Under the pieces are notes generated by a model. It was given only the letters and a program-made list of their open reading frames with translations, did not search any database and was not told the DNA's origin. This document shows, one piece after another, positions 14,650 through 21,040 of a stretch of 26,750 nt of DNA (positions are counted from its first letter, which is position 1; every line of letters begins with the position of its first letter). The stretch spans positions 1 to 26,750 of the forward strand of contig JBGUVL010000028.1 of NCBI GenBank assembly GCA_045134375.1. The letters are read 5' to 3'. The stretch is from JBGUVL01 sp045134375. Lineage in GTDB: Bacteria; Bacillota_I; Bacilli_A; Erysipelotrichales; Erysipelotrichaceae. Both the position numbers and the translations under genes were made by a program.

Positions 14650-15023
14650 GAATTGGTAAGATTTCCGCACTTACTTGACTATAAATTAGCGGAACGAGGT
14701 AAAAACTTGTCAAAATCGATAAGTGGTTTGCCTGCTCCAAAATGTGACAAATGCGCAGATACCTCCAAAAGAAGCTTACTTTGAGTGAGCGAAAATGGGA
14801 GTGCCCACTCGCTCATACGGTTTACGAGCGTGACAAGAATGTTAGTCAAAATGGTAAGAATAAAGGAAGACGAAAGGTATTTACCTGTACCAATATACCA
14901 ACCGTAGGACATACCGAGATACTGGAATCGTTAGGTTCCTTGATTGAGAAATCCCCACTTCAAACATTTGTTAATTGTTGGAAGCTTGTCACTTATGATA
15001 TAATGAACAAGAATTTGAGGTGA
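14650..15023 (+). pseudogene. tnpB: decayed C-terminal fragment of a TnpB (IS200/IS605 OrfB) gene
   Basis: Only the last third of a TnpB-type RNA-guided nuclease remains, spread over several frames. From 14650 one reads ELVRFPHLLDYKLAERGKNLSK; a frame change gives IDKWFACSK, equal to the conserved 'VDKWFPSSK'; another gives CDKC, the first half of the zinc ribbon; then the frame from 14751 reads LTLSERKWECP and ERDKNVSQN, equal to the second half of the ribbon plus the catalytic DRDxNAAxN motif, followed by TVGHTEI near the normal C terminus. The catalytic Asp region is altered to ERDKNV and one zinc Cys is lost. There are at least three frame changes, so this is a dead relic. Its tail holds the promoter of the next gene. 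Confidence 0.75.
14975..15004 (+). promoter_or_regulatory. extended -10 promoter of the deoR-type gene
   Basis: TGATATAAT (14996-15004) is an extended -10 element; TTGTTG lies 18 bases upstream (14975-14980). It sits inside the 3' part of the TnpB relic, about 24 bases before the DeoR start codon. Confidence 0.65.
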
Positions 15024-15027
15024 ATTT

Positions 15028-15786
15028 ATGTTAGCAAAAGAAAGATTAGTATATATTATCAATCGCTTGCAGGTGCGGCCTAGTATTTCTGTGCAAGAGC
15101 TTTCCCGCGAAATGAATGTATCATTGTCCACGGTACAACGAGATTTAATTAAATTAGAAAAAGAAGGAAGAATTGAACGTTCACGTGGTGGAGCTATTAG
15201 TCATCATGTATCTGAAATGTTATCGGGAGAGAGTGATATTGCTGTTTCAGAAAAAATTCATCTGCATCAAGCGGAAAAGGAAATCATTGCAAAAAATGCC
15301 ATCAAATTCATCAAAGACGGAGAATGCATTTTTCTTGATTCCGGAACTACAATTGCTCATCTGGTCCCTTATATCATGAATCGCAATATTACGATTGTAA
15401 CAAATTCCATGTATTTGCAACGCCGTTTAGCAGGATGCAAAGGACAAGTGTTTTTGCTAGGTGGGAAATATAGTGCAAAATTGGATATGACATTAGGGGC
15501 AAGTACCATTATGCAGTTAGAGAACTTACGTTTTGATCGAGCTTTCTTAAGTGCAAGTGGAGTTGATGTGAGAAGTAAGGAGTTGTATTCAGTAGATTCT
15601 GAGATTGCAGTGATAAAAAAATTGGTTATGAAACGTTCAAAACGAACTTATGTATTAGTGGATCATAGCAAATTTAACGTAAAAGCAATTTATACTTATG
15701 CCAAATTAAATGAAGTAGATTATATATTTACTAATCAATATCCAGAAAATGAGCGAGTATTAAAAAATATTGTTGTTTGTAAATAA
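15028..15786 (+). CDS. DeoR/GlpR-family sugar regulator
   Basis: A 252-residue repressor of the DeoR family. The N-terminal helix-turn-helix reads ISVQELSREMNVSLSTVQRDL and ends with the family signature EGRIERSRGGA. The C-terminal DeoRC effector domain shows IFLDSGTT (phosphosugar-binding loop), ITIVTNSM, and VDHSKFN near the end. Such proteins sense phosphorylated sugars. GAGGTG lies 8 bases before ATG 15028. The GH1 gene follows after 87 bases without a proper terminator, so this is its likely local regulator. Confidence 0.9.
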   Translation: MLAKERLVYIINRLQVRPSISVQELSREMNVSLSTVQRDLIKLEKEGRIERSRGGAISHHVSEMLSGESDIAVSEKIHLHQAEKEIIAKNAIKFIKDGECIFLDSGTTIAHLVPYIMNRNITIVTNSMYLQRRLAGCKGQVFLLGGKYSAKLDMTLGASTIMQLENLRFDRAFLSASGVDVRSKELYSVDSEIAVIKKLVMKRSKRTYVLVDHSKFNVKAIYTYAKLNEVDYIFTNQYPENERVLKNIVVCK

Positions 15787-15826
15787 AAAGATAGGATTGT
15801 GATGGAACGAAATAGTCCTAATCTTT
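15787..15826 (+). other. imperfect inverted repeat between deoR-type gene and GH1 gene
   Basis: AAAGAT-AGGA (15787-15796) is matched by TCCT-A-ATCTTT (15816-15826), with one bulged base and a 19-nt loop. No T run follows, so it is not a normal terminator. It could be an operator, an mRNA processing or attenuation structure, or chance. Confidence 0.3.
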
Positions 15827-15873
15827 CAAAGCAAAATTATAGTGTTACAACCAAAGGATAAGGTGGTGAAAAA

Positions 15874-17265
15874 ATGGAATATACTACAATACCAGATGAT
15901 TTCTTTATTGGAACATCTTCTTCTGCTTGGCAGATTGAAGGAACAGAAGGGAAAGATGAGGACCAGAAAAGTTGGGCAGAACTTTTTTATGAAAGCAATC
16001 CCTCTTTATGGCATAATCAAATAGGCCCAAAAACTGCTTGTGATTTTTATCATCACTACAAAGAGGATATCAAGACAATGGCAGAGATTGGGATGAACAC
16101 ATTTCGTTTTACGATTCAATGGCCACGATTTATGAAGGATCCGATTCAAGGCGTTGTAGATGAAAGAGCAAAAGCTTATTACCGTGATGTGATTTTGACG
16201 ATTCGTAGCTATGGGATGGAGCCAATGGTGTCATTAGAACATTGGGATATTCCTGCTGTTTTAATAGAAAAATATAATGGCTGGGCAGGTAGAGAAACTT
16301 TAGAATGCTATATAAAATATGCACAAGCGGTTTTTGACGCATTTGGGGATATCGTAATTTATTTTTTCGCTTTTACAGAACCTAATATTCCTATTGATAA
16401 TGGTTATATGGACCAAATTTGGTATCCTTTTCAGCACGATCCAAAAACTGCCTACCAAGCACATTTTCATAAAGTGCTAGCAACATCTCATGCCCTAGAA
16501 GCAATTAAGCCATGGAAAGAAAAATACGGATGCAAGCTTGGAGTGATGCTTCACTATACCCCGATTTATGCTCGCAGTACAGAAATTAGAGATATCGAAG
16601 CAGCCTATAAGGCAGATTTATTTCAAGTAAGAATTTATCTTGATCCTTATTTAAAAGGTAAGTATCCAGATGAATTGATATCACTATTGAAAGAAAATGA
16701 TTGTCTATTTTCATATCGACAAGAAGATCTGAAATTGATTGCTCAAAATCGAATCGATATTTTAGGTTTGGATTACTATTTTCCAATTCGTGTTAAAGTG
16801 AGGGAAAGCAAGTATGACGGAAAATTTCATCCTGAAAAATATTATGAAAAATGGATTATGCCAAACCGCAAATTTAATGCCGACCGTGGATGGGAAGTCT
16901 ATGAGAAAGCAGTTTATGATGCTGCTATGAGGTTGAAATATGATTATGATAATTTTCCATGGTTCATTAGCGAAAATGGAATTGGCATTGAAGGGGAGGA
17001 ACGTTATCGAAATCAGGATGGAATGATTGAGGATGATTATCGTATTGAATTTTTAAAAAGTCATCTTCAATATGCGTTAAAAGCAAGAGAAGAAGGATGT
17101 AATTGCCATGGCTATCTAATATGGTCATTTGTGGATAATCTTTCTGCGATAAACGCTTTTAAAAATCGCTATGGATTATTGGAATTGGATTTAAAGACGC
17201 AAAAGAGAAAGTTAAAAAAATCAGCAATTTGGTTTAAAAAAATAAATACTGAAAAAAAGGTATGA
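15874..17265 (+). CDS. glycoside hydrolase family 1 (beta-glucosidase / 6-phospho-beta-glucosidase type)
   Basis: A 463-residue GH1 TIM-barrel hydrolase of normal length. The glycone-site Gln20 (AWQIEG) and His123-Trp124 (EHWDIP) are present; the acid/base Glu169 sits in FAFTEPN, where nearly all GH1 enzymes have N-E-P, so the Asn contacting the sugar 2-OH is Thr168; the nucleophile is Glu367 (FISENGIG). In the C-terminal loop Ser424 and Tyr433 occupy positions used by 6-phosphoglycosidases, while the phosphate-binding Lys is displaced by one (Lys430, then Asn431). This hints at a phosphorylated substrate without proving it. No signal peptide. AAGGTGGTG precedes ATG 15874. No PTS gene is adjacent. 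Confidence 0.88.
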   Translation: MEYTTIPDDFFIGTSSSAWQIEGTEGKDEDQKSWAELFYESNPSLWHNQIGPKTACDFYHHYKEDIKTMAEIGMNTFRFTIQWPRFMKDPIQGVVDERAKAYYRDVILTIRSYGMEPMVSLEHWDIPAVLIEKYNGWAGRETLECYIKYAQAVFDAFGDIVIYFFAFTEPNIPIDNGYMDQIWYPFQHDPKTAYQAHFHKVLATSHALEAIKPWKEKYGCKLGVMLHYTPIYARSTEIRDIEAAYKADLFQVRIYLDPYLKGKYPDELISLLKENDCLFSYRQEDLKLIAQNRIDILGLDYYFPIRVKVRESKYDGKFHPEKYYEKWIMPNRKFNADRGWEVYEKAVYDAAMRLKYDYDNFPWFISENGIGIEGEERYRNQDGMIEDDYRIEFLKSHLQYALKAREEGCNCHGYLIWSFVDNLSAINAFKNRYGLLELDLKTQKRKLKKSAIWFKKINTEKKV

Positions 17266-17275
17266 TTTAAACAGG

Positions 17276-17310
17276 AAAAGGAATCAATGTTTGATAGGTT
17301 CCTTTTTTTT
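17276..17310 (+). terminator. terminator after the GH1 gene
   Basis: AAAAGGAATCAA (17276-17287) pairs with TTGATAGGTTCCTTTT with a small internal bulge, and eight T residues follow. It lies 11 bases after the GH1 stop. Confidence 0.82.
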
Positions 17311-17377
17311 GCAATATTTTGATAAAAATTTCGGTGCTTTTGGAAAATTTAACATATATATAATTAGGAGGAAAGTT

Positions 17378-18148
17378 ATGCAACCGAAATTTGGATATAC
17401 TTATGAAGAAATGTTATGTAAAAAAATGAATGGGAAAAAGGTAGGTGATATTGAAGAAGTTCTACAGAAGATGATTTATCAATTCATGGGGCAGGTAAAT
17501 GATGAAACCATAGTATATGTTTATCGTTTTCGCGATGAAGGAAAGGCGGATATTTGTATTAAGACAGAGAAAGAAGAAAAATTGTTGAGTGTAAAATATG
17601 GTGATAAAAATTCAGTACATACAGAAAGTATCCATACTTTTCGTAAATTCATTTTATACAATAATTGTGGATGGGATATATTAGAGGCTTATTTACGTTA
17701 TCATTATGCAGATGGTACGCTAGATGGAAGTGGAAAAATGCGAATGGCAGTGTCCGAGTATAAAACGCTGCATCATGAAGAAGTTGAAAAAATTAATCGC
17801 TGCTTTAATCGTAAGGAAATGCGTTTGGCAGCTTATGAAAGATTTTTATTTCGTGGCATTGTTCCGAAAAAAAAGAAGATCGACGGAATTTTACATTGCA
17901 AAAATGGGGAGGTTCAATATGCGACCTGTGAAGAAATTGTAGAATACTTGGAGCACAAAGCGAAGATGGAATCTTCGGGTGTTCATTTTTCTAGGCTTTT
18001 TGTTCAACCGATGGCAAGAAATTTAAATTACGATCTAAGATATGAAGGAAAACGGCATTATGTACAATTGAAATGGTTTGATTTATATATTTCTATGTGT
18101 GAGATTCGATATAAAAGAGAAAATGGAAATTGGTTAGATATTCTTTGA
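17378..18148 (+). CDS. conserved hypothetical protein, possible PD-(D/E)xK nuclease-like core
   Basis: A 256-residue soluble protein of unknown function. The central stretch has Asp58 (KADICI), then SVKYGDKNSVHTESI at residues 71-85, in which Lys73, Ser79, His81 and Glu83 look conserved in character; a D-x(n)-(S/E)xK pattern on adjacent strands resembles PD-(D/E)xK nucleases. I have the impression that this 'SIKsG..NSVHxE' pattern and the closing 'YVQLKW' belong to a widespread uncharacterised family in Bacillota, but cannot verify it. ATG 17378 is chosen for its AGGAGGAAAG site; the frame is open back to 17291, but that part overlaps the preceding terminator. It stands alone between terminators next to a tRNA operon, a position often taken by acquired genes. 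Confidence 0.55.
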   Translation: MQPKFGYTYEEMLCKKMNGKKVGDIEEVLQKMIYQFMGQVNDETIVYVYRFRDEGKADICIKTEKEEKLLSVKYGDKNSVHTESIHTFRKFILYNNCGWDILEAYLRYHYADGTLDGSGKMRMAVSEYKTLHHEEVEKINRCFNRKEMRLAAYERFLFRGIVPKKKKIDGILHCKNGEVQYATCEEIVEYLEHKAKMESSGVHFSRLFVQPMARNLNYDLRYEGKRHYVQLKWFDLYISMCEIRYKRENGNWLDIL

Positions 18149-18164
18149 TAAGAATTATTGGTTT

Positions 18165-18181
18165 AGCTAATTACGTCAGTT
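18165..18181 (+). repeat. 17-bp inverted copy of part of tRNA-Gly
   Basis: The sequence agctaattacgtcagtt is identical to the stretch of tRNA-Gly running from the 3' anticodon stem into the T loop (that gene is on the minus strand, 18258-18274). The copy is in the opposite orientation, beyond the tRNA operon terminator. It is followed by a small hairpin, ATTGATT-gccct-AATCAAT (18184-18202). Confidence 0.75.
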
Positions 18182-18203
18182 TAATTGATTGCCCTAATCA
18201 ATA

Positions 18204-18228
18204 AAAAAACCAGCAGACGCTGGTTTTT
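18204..18228. terminator. bidirectional terminator: end of tRNA operon (minus) and of the hypothetical gene (plus)
   Basis: AAAAACCAGC and GCTGGTTTTT form a perfect stem with the 4-nt loop AGAC. The minus strand reads into seven T residues right after tRNA-Gly; the plus strand reads into five. Confidence 0.92.
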
Positions 18229-18236
18229 GTTTTTTA

Positions 18237-18310
18237 TGGAGCGGGTGATCAGAATCGAACTGACGTAATTAGCTTGGAAGGCTAAGGTTCTACCATTAAA
18301 CTACACCCGC
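18237..18310 (-). tRNA. tRNA-Gly (anticodon TCC)
   Basis: A complete 74-nt cloverleaf on the minus strand: acceptor GCGGGTG/CACCCGC, anticodon loop CTTCCAA giving TCC, T arm GTCAG-TTCGATT-CTGAT, discriminator T and an encoded CCA (18237-18239). It is the last gene of a six-gene tRNA operon. Part of it is duplicated in inverted orientation at 18165-18181. Confidence 0.95.
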
Positions 18311-18314
18311 AAGA

Positions 18315-18390
18315 TGGTGACCCGTGGGCGATTCGAACGCCCGACCCTTTGATTAAAAGTCAAATGCTCTACCGACTGAGCTAACGGGTC
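18315..18390 (-). tRNA. tRNA-Lys (anticodon TTT)
   Basis: A complete 76-nt cloverleaf with acceptor GACCCGT/ACGGGTC, anticodon loop CTTTTAA in the stem TTTGA/TCAAA, T arm GGGCG-TTCGAAT-CGCCC, and encoded CCA. It lies 4 bases from tRNA-Gly. Confidence 0.96.
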
Positions 18391-18421
18391 AAATTTATAT
18401 TTTAGATCACCCTGCTAAAAT

Positions 18422-18497
18422 TGGCTGGGGTGGCTGGGTTCGAACCAGCGGAATGCCAGAGTCAAAGTCTGGTGCCTTACCACTTGGCTACACCCCA
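18422..18497 (-). tRNA. tRNA-Gln (anticodon TTG)
   Basis: A complete cloverleaf with acceptor beginning TGGGGTG, anticodon loop CTTTGAC in the stem CCAGA/TCTGG, T arm GCTGG-TTCGAAC-CCAGC, discriminator G and encoded CCA. The U1-A72 acceptor pair is usual for bacterial tRNA-Gln. Confidence 0.95.
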
Positions 18498-18505
18498 ATT
18501 AATAA

Positions 18506-18589
18506 TGGTGGAGGGGGGCAGATTCGAACTGCCGAACCCTAAGGAACTGAGTTACAGTCAGCCGCGTTTAGCCACTTCGCTACCCCTCC
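18506..18589 (-). tRNA. tRNA-Tyr (anticodon GTA)
   Basis: An 84-nt class II tRNA with a long variable arm, acceptor GGAGGGG, anticodon loop CTGTAAC in the stem GCTGA/TCAGT, T loop TTCGAAT and encoded CCA. Confidence 0.94.
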
Positions 18590-18610
18590 AAATATTAATT
18601 GCTTAATAAA

Positions 18611-18686
<76 letters not shown>

Positions 18687-18691
18687 AAAAA

Positions 18692-18767
18692 TGGTGGAGG
18701 TTAACGGGCTCGAACCGCTGACCCCCTGCTTGTAAGGCAGATGCTCTCCCAACTGAGCTAAACCTCC
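18692..18767 (-). tRNA. tRNA-Val (anticodon TAC)
   Basis: A 76-nt cloverleaf with acceptor GGAGGTT/AACCTCC, anticodon loop CTTACAA in the stem TCTGC/GCAGG, T loop TTCGAGC and encoded CCA. It is the first gene of the tRNA operon. Confidence 0.95.
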
Positions 18768-18782
18768 AATTTTTTTGCATCT

Positions 18783-18806
18783 GCTAATGAGATATCTCTC
18801 ATCAGC
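18783..18806 (-). other. leader hairpin of the tRNA operon transcript
   Basis: On the minus strand GCTGATGAGA and TCTCATTAGC pair (one G-U) around GATA, between the promoter and tRNA-Val. It probably forms in the 5' leader removed by RNase P; no function beyond that is visible. Confidence 0.5.
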
Positions 18807-18814
18807 GCTCATAA

Positions 18815-18843
18815 ATAATAACATTGTTTTTCGAGCCCGTCAA
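18815..18843 (-). promoter_or_regulatory. promoter of the tRNA operon
   Basis: On the minus strand TTGACG (18838-18843) and TATTAT (18815-18820) are separated by 17 bases. The run after the -35 is GC-containing in an otherwise AT-rich stretch. It lies about 48 bases before tRNA-Val. Just upstream is the AT-rich dyad CAACTTTTT/AAAAAGTTG (18844-18863), which may act as an UP-type element. Confidence 0.75.
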
Positions 18844-18863
18844 CAACTTTTTAAAAAAAGTTG

Positions 18864-19368
18864 AAAAAAAATAATAATTTAATAATATCATTATGATACA
18901 TCTTAAATTTCATCCTCATCAAAACTTAAAATTTTAAATAATCCTTTCGTCAAAAGTAATTGATTGCTTTACTTCATTAACCGGTTTGTTGACGTAAACA
19001 CGGAATTTATATTTATTACTGTATGTTTAAAAAGTTTTCAAAAAGATTTTAGCGAAGTAGTTAATAAGCAGATAAAAAAAATTTTTTTAAAAAGCTTTGC
19101 TAAAAATAAAAGTACCTAGTATGTCTTTTATCGTTTGACTCATATCTTTCAATATAAAAAAGAAAGAATTGAATATTCCCCTTTTTTATTCGAAGCGAAA
19201 TCTTGAAAACCAATGAGGTAAAAAACAAAATGTTTGTACTTTTCTAATTTTTATCAGACATAATATTATGGCTTCTCAATCGATATAAAAACAGCTCCTT
19301 CATTCGCTTATTTTAGGCTGCGATTCGATTCTATTTTTATCATCCAACTTTAAATCAAAACGGGGGTG
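18864..19368. other. AT-rich intergenic stretch with no recognised feature
   Basis: About 500 bases without a credible coding frame on either strand. It is rich in A and T runs, and I find no rRNA, tRNA, known riboswitch, IS end or CRISPR unit. An unannotated small RNA cannot be excluded; for example, the stretch 19140-19345 is less AT-biased than its surroundings. Confidence 0.4.
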
Positions 19369-19377
19369 TGCTATAAT
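19369..19377 (+). promoter_or_regulatory. extended -10 promoter of the membrane protein-alr operon
   Basis: TGCTATAAT is an extended -10 element, followed at 19391 by the ribosome site GAGGTG. The -35 region is poor, which extended -10 promoters tolerate. The first ATG (19376) overlaps the -10 box and so cannot be the translation start. Confidence 0.65.
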
Positions 19378-19399
19378 GAAAAACATTAGAGGTGTAAAA

Positions 19400-19825
19400 A
19401 TGAAAATCTACAATAGTTCATTGTTAAATAATAAGCAACGTTTTTTTGCTGCCATCTTAGCGGGAATCATTTCCACTGTGGTAAGCGCGGTAATTTATGC
19501 GTTGATTGAATATCTATTACCGATTCATATGCCAATGCTATATATTGCCATGGCATATGTGATCTCTTTTGCAATAAAATATTATGGGAAAGGAGTTCAA
19601 AAAAAATTCAGCATTTTAGCCATCCTTTGCCTGCTGCTATCAATTATGATAGGCTATGTGATTTATTTTGCCTTACTCTATGGGGAGTTTTCACTCAACT
19701 ATCTACTTTTCTATGGGCAAATTATGTTTCGTAATTTTACTTCGATTTCAATCTCCACACTCATTGAAATTATTTGTCTCGCATATTCTATATACCTCGC
19801 TTATTATAGTGCTAGAATTATTTGA
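19400..19825 (+). CDS. small four-helix membrane protein, unknown
   Basis: A 141-residue hydrophobic protein with four likely membrane helices (around residues 16-38, 45-62, 70-95 and 118-138) separated by short polar loops. It has no signature I recognise. ATG 19400 is chosen because GAGGTG lies 5 bases upstream; an ATG 24 bases earlier lies in the promoter. It precedes alr by 20 bases and is probably co-transcribed with it. Confidence 0.65.
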   Translation: MKIYNSSLLNNKQRFFAAILAGIISTVVSAVIYALIEYLLPIHMPMLYIAMAYVISFAIKYYGKGVQKKFSILAILCLLLSIMIGYVIYFALLYGEFSLNYLLFYGQIMFRNFTSISISTLIEIICLAYSIYLAYYSARII

Positions 19826-19845
19826 TTGGAGGCGTATTAACTATT

Positions 19846-20958
19846 ATGTTTTATAGAAATACTTGGGCTGAAATCAATCTTGATTATTTTTCAAACAATG
19901 TGCAGTTATTAAAACAATATACACAAAAGGAAGTGTTTTGTGTAGTAAAAGCAAATGCATATGGACATGGGGATTACCACATTGCCAAAGAAGCTCAGAA
20001 AGCAGGTTGTCCTTATGTTGCGGTATCTTCCTTAGATGAAGCGATGGCGTTACGAAAACAAGGTTATGATGGAAATATTTTAATTCTTGGATTTGTCGGT
20101 ATTGGTGACATTTTGGTTGCGAAGATGAATAACATTACGGTTACTGCTGTTTCGTTGGATTGGGTTGGTCAACTTTGTGCTCATTATGCTGATTTGTCCG
20201 ACTTAAAAGTTCATTTAAAAATAGACACTGGGATGAATCGTATAGGAATAAAAAAAGTGGATGAGATAAAGCAAGCGTTAGCACTTCTTTTGACAAAAAA
20301 TGTCAATGTAGAAGGAATTTTTACACATTATCATAGTGCTGATGAGGAAGATAAAACGAAATGTATAAGGCAGAAAAATTGGTTTTATCATGTCTTAGAT
20401 AGTTTAGATTACTCGTTTCGATGGATCCATACCTCCAATTCGGATGCGAGTCTTTCCTTCCATGATGAAAGAAGCAATGCGGTTCGACCTGGTTTAGCAT
20501 TATATGGCATTAAAAGTGTGCCATCATCATTACCGCTTTCTCCCATTCTCTCTCTTTCTACTAAAATTATTTGTGTAAAAGAAGTAAAAAAGGGAGAAAC
20601 TATTGGTTATGGTGCTACCTATCAATGTACAAAGGATGAATGGATTGCTACTATTCCAATTGGTTATGGGGATGGTTTTGTGAGAGCAAATCAAGGTCGT
20701 TTTGTTTGTATACAAGGACATCCTTATGAAATTGTGGGACGCGTTTGCATGGATCAATGTATGATCAAGTTGGATCGACCTTATCCTGTGGGAACGAAAG
20801 TGGAAATTATATCTGCTATGATTTCATTAAATGATATGGCTATGCAGTTGAACATGATTCCTTATGAGGTGCTTTGTCTATTAAGTGATCGTATTCCTAG
20901 AGTCTATCTAAAAGATGGCGATGTGATAGATACAATTAATATTCGAATTCATGAATAG
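19846..20958 (+). CDS. alr: alanine racemase
   Basis: A 370-residue PLP enzyme converting L-alanine to D-alanine for peptidoglycan. The PLP lysine is Lys35 in VVKANAYGHG, the catalytic Tyr from the partner subunit is Tyr255 in IGYGATY, Arg132 in IDTGMNRIG supports the cofactor, and PIGYGDGFVR and VGRVCMDQ are family motifs. Length is normal. The start at ATG 19846 gives the standard N terminus (YRNTWAEINLDYF), but the nearest good ribosome site, GGAGG at 19828-19832, is 13 bases away, longer than usual. It follows a small membrane protein and ends with a strong terminator. Confidence 0.96.
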   Translation: MFYRNTWAEINLDYFSNNVQLLKQYTQKEVFCVVKANAYGHGDYHIAKEAQKAGCPYVAVSSLDEAMALRKQGYDGNILILGFVGIGDILVAKMNNITVTAVSLDWVGQLCAHYADLSDLKVHLKIDTGMNRIGIKKVDEIKQALALLLTKNVNVEGIFTHYHSADEEDKTKCIRQKNWFYHVLDSLDYSFRWIHTSNSDASLSFHDERSNAVRPGLALYGIKSVPSSLPLSPILSLSTKIICVKEVKKGETIGYGATYQCTKDEWIATIPIGYGDGFVRANQGRFVCIQGHPYEIVGRVCMDQCMIKLDRPYPVGTKVEIISAMISLNDMAMQLNMIPYEVLCLLSDRIPRVYLKDGDVIDTINIRIHE

Positions 20959-20962
20959 TTGA

Positions 20963-20993
20963 AAATAAAATCCCTGAGAAAGGGATTTTATTT
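20963..20993 (+). terminator. terminator after alr
   Basis: AAATAAAATCCCT and AGGGATTTTATTT form a perfect 13-bp stem with loop GAGAA; it lies 4 bases after the stop codon. Confidence 0.9.
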
Positions 20994-21040
20994 GTTTCTA
21001 AACCGGATTTGTAATACAATAAATAAAAGGATGGTAAGAA

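Noticed and set aside
14986..15004. TTGTCA upstream of TATAAT as a promoter for the DeoR gene
   Set aside because: The spacing is only 7 bases; the extended -10 with TTGTTG at 18 bases is the better reading.
14587..15023. A functional 90-residue protein from 14751 to 15023
   Set aside because: It has no start codon with a ribosome site, and its content is the tail end of TnpB with altered catalytic and zinc positions.
15787..15826. Terminator separating the DeoR and GH1 genes
   Set aside because: The stem is weak and no T run follows, so read-through into the GH1 gene is more likely.
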